DNA from: Tetraselmis striata
Lineage: Eukaryota > Chlorophyta > Chlorodendrophyceae > Chlorodendrales > Chlorodendraceae
Direction of reading: 5' to 3'
Assembly (NCBI GenBank): GCA_006384855.1
Contig: VCJN01003009.1
Location: forward strand, 1-64,000
DNA: 64,000 nucleotides
Made by a program: the position numbers and the translations under genes. This document shows positions 56,551 to 64,000 of this stretch, piece after piece. The notes beneath the pieces were generated by a model. That model saw only the letters and a list, made by a program, of their open reading frames with translations. It was not told where the DNA came from and ran no database searches. Within the stretch, counting starts at the first letter, position 1. Every line of letters starts with the position of its first letter.

Positions 56551-57972
56551 GCGAGTAAAATTCCGATTTCGCGCAGTTAAGGACCTTAATGGGGCTTGCG
56601 GATAGGGCATTGGCATGATGGCTACCGAACCGGGCTAGCCTGAAAGTTCAGCTCCCAAGGTGTCCGGGGATGGTCGGATGGCCCCTGGGGCCGACCGATA
56701 GACCCAAAAATGACGATACCTAATTAAGAAGGTCAAGACCTGAATTTTCCTGGACTGATCATAATTTCGCGCACCGCCCCGCGGGGCTACAGTCGCTAGC
56801 ACTCTTGCACACTCACCAGCAGCCGACGCCCCAAACCCCAACCTCACCGCCCATCCGGAGCGCCCCCGTATTCACACACGGCCCTGGACTGCAAGCAGGT
56901 GTCGGAACTAGCAACCATACCTCAGTGGGCCGGTGGATGGTGCGTGTGGGCGTGAGCGGCGGTGTGCATCGACAAGAGGGGCGGGGTGGGGTGTCGTTGT
57001 TGCAAGGTGACTCACTGTTGAACTCGATGTGCTGCTGCCCTCGCCTCCTTCTCAGCTGCCTTCTTTGCTACGAACCTCTCGCGAGCTAGCTGTAGAGACT
57101 GCGTTGATCTCCATGAGCAGCCACTTGACCTGACAGTGGTTGAGCGATAACCCGTTTGCGTGCTGCTGCAGGATCCTCTGGACCACCTCCTCCTCCTCTT
57201 GCCTGGACAGTACGGGTGCTCTGCCGGCGTTGGAACATCGCATGCCGCTCTCGGAGTGGAAATAGCCTCGAAGGGTAGCCTCAGGTATGCCCCACTTCTT
57301 GGCCGTTGCCCTCAAGTTGAACGTCTTGCCATTCTTGAAATCAGCTGCGGCTGTGAGCTCAGCCATCGCGCACTCCATGCAGTGATCGTCCCAGGTGCGG
57401 TAGCGGAGGGCGGTTCAGGGACAGGAGCTTGGTAGCCGCGCCTGCACGGGCCTTGATCGCGACGAGGACGAGTAGCGGAGCGAGAAGAAGGACGACGAAA
57501 GCGGACTGCCATAGGGAGGCGAGCGAGTAATAGTGAGGAAAACCGCTGGCGACAGCGCCCAGCGCTGCTGCCGGTAGTCGCGCCATCGCGCGCGTAGTCA
57601 CGTCGAGAAAGTGATGCTCCGGCGACTCCGACCCCGCAGCCGACAATGCAAGGACCAGGGTGGGGTCCCTTGACGTGGGTGGGGGCTGTCGACCGCTTGC
57701 GGGCGCTGAGAAGGTCGGTGCGAGTGCGCAGCGAGTTAACATCTGTCGTCCCGCGCGATTGAAACTGTTGACCTTCGCATCTTTCGGCCCTTCCCGCGAC
57801 TCGCACATTAAAAATTGCCAATGCAACCCCATATGATTCTGAAAGCTCTTGAGCTGAGCTTTCAGAATCGTATTATGTTTCATTGGAGATTCTTAACAGT
57901 TTTTGAGAGAATCCAGCTTTTTAACAAAAGTGCGCGAAGTTTGTGTTGCGCGAAATTGTGGTCAGTACTCGC
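56551..57972 (-). mobile_element. TA-flanked DNA transposon remnant (pogo/Tc1-like) inside the foldback element
   Basis: Ends GCGAGTA...TACTCGC with imperfect inner terminal repeats (ATTTCGCGCA on the left, TGCGCGAAAT on the right). It is flanked by TA at 56549-56550 and 57973-57974. Removing it restores the ~100-bp module. It encodes a psq/CENP-B-type protein but no DDE domain. Confidence 0.65.
57052..57378 (-). CDS. psq/CENP-B-type DNA-binding protein of a pogo-like element
   Basis: 108 residues from ATG 57378. The N-terminal half reads FNLRATAKKWGIPEATLRGY, a psq-type helix-turn-helix as in pogo and Tigger transposases. The next part, GRAPVLSRQEEEEVVQRIL, is the start of a CENP-B-type second DNA-binding domain. 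The expected DDE catalytic region is absent, so it is a truncated transposase or a domesticated-like DNA binder. A different frame at its end continues as coiled coil (RFVAKKAAEKEARAAA), suggesting a frameshift or splice there. Confidence 0.6.
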   Translation of the reverse strand: MECAMAELTAAADFKNGKTFNLRATAKKWGIPEATLRGYFHSESGMRCSNAGRAPVLSRQEEEEVVQRILQQHANGLSLNHCQVKWLLMEINAVSTASSREVRSKEGS

Positions 57973-58065
57973 TATACAGTACATATACTCGTAGTCTCAG
58001 GTACACATTGTACTAGTACACACAGGTACTAACTCGTAGTATACCGTACTCGTATAATTGTCACA

Positions 58066-58705
58066 GTCACCAAGCTATGTTCTTACAATCACAAACCCAC
58101 AGACCAGCATTTGCTGGCAGCTAAGGGCGTGCTCCGCTACCTCGCCGGTTCCGCTACCCTTGGTCTACACTATACTCAGACCACAGCCCAATCCTTCATC
58201 CCGTAGTTGTTCGCAGTTGACTCCGACTGCTGGGCAAGGGAGGCCGACGACCGTCGCTCTACATCCGGCCATGTCGGATGTCTCTCGGGATCTGCTTTCT
58301 GTTTGGGCTCCCACAAGCAGGCCACTACCGCTCTCTCTTCATGCGAAGCGGAATATGTCTCCGCGTCTGAAGCTAGACGCGTCATTATGTTCTCTCGCCA
58401 GTTTTTGTGCAAGGTTCTCGGACCGGCTGCCTTGGAGGACCATCCCGTCACTCTATAGTCCGACAATGAAGGCTCCCTTTGCAATCTGCGTCAACTCTCT
58501 GTGGGCCGGAAGTTGCGGCATGCATGACGACATCCGATATCACTACGTTCGTGAATTGGTCGCGTCTCGAGCCATTCACGTGGAGTATGTGCAGTCTACA
58601 TACAACCTTGCCGATATGTTCACCAAGGCTATTCCAAACACGAGGTTCTGCCAGTTGCGGGCCCGCTTCATGCGTGACCACCGTGCCCATCCCCAACTCC
58701 CCTAG
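58066..58705 (+). pseudogene. copia RNase H, resuming after the nested element
   Basis: AAKGVLRYLAGSATLGLHYT and DDRRSTSGHVGCLSGSAF with ALSSCEAEYVSASEA are copia RNase H landmarks. The C-terminal part, VRELVASRAIHVEYVQSTYN and LADMFTKAIP, lies in another frame after a shift near 58460. There is also a TAG near 58204. Not functional. Confidence 0.75.
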
Positions 58706-58779
58706 GCGCTATTTCGTCTTCACCCCGTGTGTTCCCCACCATCAAGCTCTTTCCACCGGTGTTTGGTTTGTGGGGGGGT

Positions 58780-59094
58780 TGTTGGCTAGTCAGCCCTGTC
58801 TAGCCCTGCTTTGCCAAACCCTACACCTGACAGTTACATCACTATAGTCATCAAGTCAGGGGACCCGGCGGTTCCCCTCCCTCATAGGGGGGGCGACGCT
58901 TTGCAGTTCTAGTAGTTCCACTTAGAGGCCCTAAAGGTACCGGCCAACTACCCGCATCCAACTGGAGTACGAGCGAGTTTAATCGAGGTGTGACCGTTCA
59001 GTCGCACGACGTGGACATATAAATAGTCCGGAATTCCGGAACTGTAATCATTCCTTCCTTCTCTGTTTCCAGTTCCTGAGCCATCCCTTCATCA
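58780..59094 (+). repeat. 3' LTR of the copia element
   Basis: Partner of 48993-49322. A TATA-like ATATAAATAG at 59016-59025 is better preserved than in the 5' LTR. Confidence 0.85.
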
Positions 59095-59198
59095 TAGTCA
59101 ACACAAATACCCGGGGCCTCACAAGGAACACAGCACACCGGTGTCCCACGCTGCACTTGCCCAGTACGCGCCATTTCCTCACGAGCAAGCCAACCATG

Positions 59199-59249
<51 letters not shown>

Positions 59250-59335
59250 ACAAACACACGCGCCTCCAGGCAGCACGCCGGCGCTGAACCGGCGCCCAAG
59301 AACCTTATTCCCAACCACATATCCCCGGCCCGGGG
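59095..59335. other. spacer with (CA)n microsatellite
   Basis: Contains (CA)n at about 59205-59252. No gene seen. Confidence 0.6.
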
Positions 59336-59475
59336 GGTCATCATACTTTCAGTCGGGCCCAAAAAGCATCTAATAAACTTTCCCGCGGGACGCTCATACC
59401 TTCCCGCAACCCGTCCGTACTTTCCCGCGACCCGCCCAATCATTACCGCGACACGCCCAAACATTACCGCGCTCA
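59336..59475 (+). repeat. left TIR with subterminal motif array
   Basis: Includes ACTTTCCCGCG at several positions and CATTACCGCG twice; inverse partner 62942-63087. Confidence 0.75.
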
Positions 59476-59520
59476 CAGCCAGCAATCCTGCCTCCCCAGG
59501 CTGCCCTTAGCGACCCCACT

Positions 59521-60200
59521 GCGGCGTCTTAGTCAAGATGGGAGAGGCACACGTGGTCCCGGAGGGCCGGCGACGGCAGCGGCTGCGAGTGCGGCGGGCG
59601 ATGGCGCGGGTGCGGGCTGCCGCTGTTCGAGTGGGACACGTCAGCCGACCCGACGCCAAAGACCCCGGCAGGATCCCGCCAAGCCACCGCAGCCCACGGC
59701 GCGAGGCGAATGTCGTTGATACCCGCTCAAGCAGCATCTCAGCGCTCAGCTCCACTGTGTAGGGGGCGTGATGGGAGCGGAGCATGCGGGCAGCAGGGGG
59801 CGCCGGTGCAGCGGCGGCATAGTGGCGTCCGATGGAAGCTATAGATGGCTGCTCAGCAGACGCGCGTGGAGACGAGCTTAGCTATCAGGCGCGCGGCAGG
59901 GACTGACAACAGACAGGCTGTATGCATCCCTGCATGCCATGTGCATGGATGCAGCTTCTACGGTGTAAGGATTCCATGCGTCCAGCTACCGTCTCCCAGG
60001 GCGCGGCTGCACAGGGCAGCGATACCGTTCTGCTAGGGCACACTAAGCGCGGGATCAGCTCTTGTGGCATCTGCCGCTGCATGCCGTGCTGCCCGTACCG
60101 CCCCTAGCTGGGCATGCCCTGCATCTGCTGCGCCTGCATACCCATGCGAACCATGATGCGCGGCAGCTCGGTATCCGACATGCAGCCGGTCATCACCTGG
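59521..60200 (-). other. possible additional 3' exons in the TIR element
   Basis: The minus strand from about 60195 reads VMTGCMSDTELPRIMVRMGM and then QAQQMQGMPS before TAG. It continues in frame with GRYGQHGMQRQMPQELIPR. The Met/Gln-rich style looks like coding sequence, perhaps further exons of the neighbouring gene, but I cannot connect it. Nothing else is supported here. Confidence 0.3.
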
Positions 60201-62678
60201 TCATGAATGGCTGCATCCCAAACAATCATATTTAAAATAGGCTTTTTCTGTTTTCAGCTCAGCACATTTATTGATAATTAGCTCAACCATGCAATGCAGC
60301 GTTCCGGCGCTCTGCCATGCGCTCCTCCACCTCATGAGCTGCCTTGAGTACTCTTGAGTGGTGCCACTCTCGTGGTGCTCCAGGAGACCTTGCTGCAGCT
60401 CCAACTCCTTCTCCGCCTCCTCATGCTTCTTCTGCACCCGCTCCACCGCGGAAGCCTTAGCGGCAATGCCGGTGTCGTACTCTGCGCGGGGTGCATTAAG
60501 GTGCGAGGCCCACTTGTCGCCGAGCTCAGCCTTGGAGATTGTCCGCAGCGCTGCACGCGGTGGGGCATCTTGGCGGGAGTAGATAAAGGTCTAAGCCGCA
60601 CAGAAACATGACAGTTAGCATCCGCATATATGCATGTCACAGCACCACTCATGGCGAGCGAGACCAACCTTCAAAGCTGCCATGGAGCGGAGCGACTTCA
60701 ACACCTAGGCAACATCGCCGTTGGCCTTCCTCAGGCTGGCCTCAAGGTCAGCATCAGCTGCCTCGACCTCTGCACGCTGATTGCGGCTGACCTTGAGCTC
60801 TTTCTCAGCCTTATGTTTGCTTTGCAATGCTTTCTTTTCAGCCGCAGTTGCAGCCTGCGTGTGGCAGTGCAATGAATCAAGAGCATGAGCAAGCTATCAA
60901 TGGGAATGCTTGTGCTACATGGTCTGAACCACGTACTGCAATCAGGATTGCTCATCATGTGGATGGCGGAAATGTTAGGGCGGCTGCTACGGCTCTACTT
61001 TCAATTGCGCATCACATAATTCATGATGTAATGATATTCACTGCTAGCAGCCAGGAAGGGGGGCTCATCAGCACCTTGACTTTCTCCTTCAAATCATCAA
61101 CCTCTTCTTTCGCATCGGCGATGGCATTCTCAAGTTCCTCTTCAAGCTCCTTGTCCTGCAGACACAGCATATACAATTTCAGCATCGCATCATTACAATA
61201 GGGCAGCCATCATCCGCTGCATCGGATTCAGGCAGGCGGCGCACCGCCGGGCGATCCCCAAAATCCTTGTCAGTAATGAGCGCTCCCCGCCGGGACATGG
61301 AGCTTGTCATCCGCCGGGAATGCCCTGCCTGGGTGCGATAGGCAAGTGGATCGTTGAACAAGCCTTCCAAGGCTCGCCGCGCAGCCGCCGAAACCAGGGT
61401 CACCCGCTCCTTAGCCGCTTTGGGGTCAAAGACATCAGGGGCGGAAGGGCGGCTGCCACTCGCCCCTCCCGATGCTGGCATTCTGCCAGTGGCTGCTTGG
61501 CCGTTGCTGCCTGAACGCTGGACCCATGCCTTGTACCAATTATCCATGTTTGTGTCCTTGGTGTAGGGGCGACCACACACATCCTGCAACCCTAACTCAA
61601 TGAATACAGCTCTGGCCATCTTCTTGATCTCTCGATGATGCAGAGGCTCATCCCGCAGAATCATTGTGCTGACGACATCAGCCATGAACTTTTCTGCCTC
61701 AGGGCAGAGTGGAGGCCTGCCCGGGGCTCGGATGCCCTCGCCGGTTTGGATGACTTGCTTGTATCTGCGGTGTTCCTGGTCCTTTGGCTTTGACCAATAG
61801 TGCTTTATGGTCTCAAACTTGATGGGCGCCGCAGGCACAGGCCACGTCTTGAGACCAGGCCCTTTTTCCAAGCTGCCGTCCTTCTCCTGCTGACGCAGCT
61901 TTGCTTGGGTGACACCTCCGGCAGCCATCACGGCATCAATTGATGTACATGCAGCAGCCGAGCCGCGCATTGTCAGCTCTTCAGCCTTCTCGAGCATGGA
62001 CATCACCAGAGTCAGATTCTTGGTGTTGACCCTGTTGTACACCCGAGTCCTGCTGGGTGCCTGTAATATTGCCAAGGATTCATGATTCAATACATATAGA
62101 ATCATAGTCGGTGTAATGCAGCAAGTGCATACATAAGTATTACTGCATGCATAAGATTACTGTAGCACTACCACACACACCGTCCGGCTGCCAAGCATAT
62201 ATATGTATATACTACATCATTTGAACTGTCACAAGCACTCGTAGTTGTGTCACTCCCAAGTTCATCGGGCCATGTATGCAGTGACAATCATATGTACATA
62301 TACATACATACATATATATACCTTGTTCTGCGACACATGTTAGCGGCTTAGCACTTCCTACATGTAGTGTTATGGTGCTGTATTTCCTGTATTTTCTATG
62401 TTATTGCCTTCTATGTTAGCAGGGACGCAGACAGGCGACGTGGATGGAACAAACGCGAGCTGGCTAAGCTAATAGTAGGCAGAACTGCGACGCGCTTGCA
62501 GTGTGCCGAGCCGGACGTCAATCAAGCAGGACAAATAAACAGAACAGCGCGGTCCGAATGGTCGCCCCACCTGCTTCTGCTGCCTGGTCTTCTTCTTCCT
62601 GACGCCACCGAACTGACCGCCACGAGCTCCGGTCGTGCCGCCCGTCGTCAACCTACTGCAACCACTGCCCCTCGCCAT
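60201..62678 (-). CDS. coiled-coil gene carried by the TIR element (5+ exons, with a premature stop)
   Basis: Exons on the minus strand: 62678-62571 (MARGSGCSRLTTGGTTGARG...), 62060-61197, 61155-61075, 60854-60669 and 60590 to about 60201. All junctions are GT-AG and phase 0. Exon 2 has LVMSMLEKAEELTMRGSAAA, a CENP-B-like stretch (APGRPPLCPEAEKFM, then TNMDNWYKAWVQRSG) and a basic C-terminal part. Exons 3-5 are coiled coil (DKELEEELENAIADAKEEVD; AEKKALQSKHKAEKELK; EEAEKELELQQGLLEHHE). A TAG at 60705-60707 interrupts exon 4, where the frame otherwise continues to its donor. The intron after exon 2 would be only 41 bases, so exon 2 may instead run on to a stop at 61179. The end of exon 5 may be frameshifted (HEVEERMAERR reads in another frame). 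Could be a DNA-binding transposon protein or a captured host gene. Confidence 0.5.
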
Positions 62679-62941
62679 CACGACTGCCTAATACCTGGGA
62701 TCGCACACCACGGCGGGGACGAGTATATAAGAACGTGGCAGTATGACAGACGATGAGCCGACCATATATGGCACTATTATCAGGGAGCGACGCTGTTGGC
62801 ACAGAGGCGCGTCGGGAAGCGCCTACCCCGCGAGCCAGGCCGTCGATGAGAGCTTCACAGCGCACCAAGCTGATCCTGGCCGCAAAGCTCGACTATATGT
62901 GGGGGCGGAGGGGAGCTCACGCGGCGACCTGTGTGACTTGA

Positions 62942-63087
62942 TGTGAGCGCGGTAATGTATGGCGGGTCGCGGTAATGTTTGGGCGGGTCGCGGGAAAGTA
63001 TGGAGTATGGAGCTCCCGCGGGAAAGTTTGGTCGATCCGAGGTGTCGATTTTACGGTGTTAAGGGCCCGCGGGAAAGTATGATGACC
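62942..63087 (-). repeat. right TIR with subterminal motif array
   Basis: Inverse partner of 59336-59475, with CGCGGTAATG twice and CGCGGGAAAGT three times. Confidence 0.75.
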
Positions 63088-63094
63088 CCCGGGG

Positions 63095-64000
63095 ATAACT
63101 CTCTAGAAAACCAGGATAAGCAGGGGAGGGATACGCAGGGAAGGTATGTGCGATACGGTGGCGGGTTGGCGAGATAGTGGTACAGGCAGCGAGCACGGTG
63201 GAGTGCGCCCTGCTACTGTAGGAGTGGGCTCACCTGGGCGCTGTCAGGAGGGGGTTGCGGCGCTGCCCGAGGGCGCAGCGTGTTCTCAGATCTACCGCGC
63301 GGGCGCGACAATCCTGCGCCAATCCGGGGGCGCGAGGCACCGGAGCGCCCCGCGATCGCGCGGTAGCTAAAACCCTGAAAAACCCGCTAAAGGTATACGA
63401 GGCGCTTCGCGAAGTGTTCCGATCTCTCGTATTAATCTGCATACGAGGTTCCGATAAACAATCGTATCACAAAAAACCCTCAGGGTTCGCGAGCGGTACG
63501 TGAGACCGAGAAACTGCGATTCCGCGATCGTCAGTGCTTTCAAAGTAGTACACGATCGCGGTATGACGTGGACGCGGAATGGGTATACAGTAATGAGCTT
63601 TAGGTTAGACCCTTGGAATTACCGACGGAACTCACTGGATTGAAAACCCAGGATAATGATCTAAACGTGTTTATGGGGTTTCCTAACGGACTATAGCTGT
63701 CCTAGTGCGACCCGTACGGTCTGTAGTGATTTCAAGCCGTTACCATCAGGTTTTGGTACGGGCCGCCCCATCGCCCGCGAGCCCTGCGCTTCCGGCCGGG
63801 GAGCCACTTAGGACAGCCACCAGCAGCTCGTCTGCCATCTTCTAGCTCGCTGCCTTCGGCAGCGGCTTCGCGTACTTGTGCGCGCGAGGGTCACTGAGGC
63901 TGAACAAGTCCGCGCCGAGGTTCATCCACCCGGTAGTGAGTCGTCGTGCCGCGCACATGCGTTACAACATCAGGCAGCGACAGACAGCCCCTCGGTAGTG
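63095..64000. other. unassigned right end
   Basis: No gene supported. On the minus strand near 63920-63840 a short frame reads MNLGADLFSLSDPRAHKYAK, followed by a second beginning MADELLVAVLSGSPAG. They may be the start of a gene or element running leftward, but neither is long enough to call. Confidence 0.3.

Larger units (their letters stand above)
55698..58065. mobile_element. nested TIR/foldback element in the copia RNase H region
   Basis: Starts TGTGACAATTATACGAG and ends with its inverse. The flanks GTCAC (55693-55697 and 58066-58070) are a 5-bp target duplication. Removing it rejoins the copia frame (PDITATVT to KLCSYNHKP). Inside are six copies, four direct and two inverted, of a ~100-bp module plus other insertions. 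Confidence 0.8.
48993..59094 (+). mobile_element. Ty1/copia LTR retrotransposon carrying a DNA methyltransferase domain, decayed
   Basis: LTRs at 48993-49322 and 58780-59094 bound, in order, gag, a C5 DNA methyltransferase-like domain, aspartic protease, pre-integrase/integrase, reverse transcriptase and RNase H. Integrase before reverse transcriptase is the copia order. A purine tract (TGGGGGGG) precedes the right LTR. Several frameshifts and stops make it non-autonomous. A 2.37-kb TIR element interrupts the RNase H region. I found no matching target duplication next to the LTRs. Confidence 0.85.
59336..63087. mobile_element. 3.75-kb TIR element enclosing a multi-exon gene
   Basis: Inverted ends GGTCATCATACTTTC (59336) and GAAAGTATGATGACC (63087) extend as ~140-bp imperfect TIRs, to about 59475 and from about 62942. 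Both hold repeated TTTCCCGCG and CATTACCGCG motifs. CCCGGGG lies on both sides (59329-59335 and 63088-63094), a possible 7-bp target duplication. No recognisable transposase catalytic domain is inside. Confidence 0.7.

Noticed and set aside
57312..57883. Minus-strand ORFs of 169 and 174 codons in the TA-flanked element
   Set aside because: No recognisable domain; they overlap the psq-containing frame and look like shadows or UTR.

Overview
This is nuclear DNA from a eukaryote, very probably a GC-rich unicellular alga. Real genes are split by GT-AG introns, coding sequence is G/C-rich at third codon positions, and one gene is a carotenoid cleavage oxygenase with a long N-terminal extension that could target the plastid. 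Giant ankyrin-kinase genes and EsV-1-7-like cysteine repeats recall stramenopile, haptophyte, cryptophyte or green algal genomes. I cannot fix the lineage from sequence alone. No bacterial operon, tRNA or rRNA gene, or CRISPR array was seen.

Layout. (1) 1-5.4 kb: two ordinary host genes facing each other, the last exon of an NmrA-type SDR protein (+) and a four-exon carotenoid oxygenase (-). (2) 5.8-9.4 kb: a decayed tyrosine-recombinase element with 190-bp direct repeats, then a small element with exact 74-bp direct repeats. (3) 10.7-45.8 kb: a locus present in three tandem copies. Each copy has a decayed cysteine-repeat gene (-), a giant ankyrin-kinase gene (-) with 16, 25 or 36 ankyrin repeats, and decayed exon fragments of a UTP15-like WD40 gene (+). 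The spacers share (GT)n blocks and other exon-like fragments. (4) 46.2-47.5 kb: a putative PD-(D/E)XK nuclease gene with a leucine-rich N-terminal part. (5) 49.0-59.1 kb: a decayed Ty1/copia retrotransposon carrying a cytosine-5 DNA methyltransferase-like domain between gag and protease. Its RNase H region is split by a nested TIR element, which itself holds a TA-flanked element with a psq/CENP-B-type protein. (6) 59.3-63.1 kb: a TIR element with apparent 7-bp target duplications that encloses a multi-exon coiled-coil gene. (7) 63.1-64 kb: unassigned.

How it fits together. The ankyrin-kinase proteins are built as an ankyrin array, a kinase domain split by one intron, a conserved GRLAG-motif segment, and a glutamine-rich coiled coil. 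They look like cytosolic signalling or recognition proteins that diversify mainly by changing ankyrin repeat number. The rest is mostly mobile DNA at several levels of nesting. The observation most worth following is the methyltransferase-bearing copia element. Also notable are the captured gene inside the 3.75-kb TIR element and the long C homopolymers on the sense strand of almost every intron I could define.
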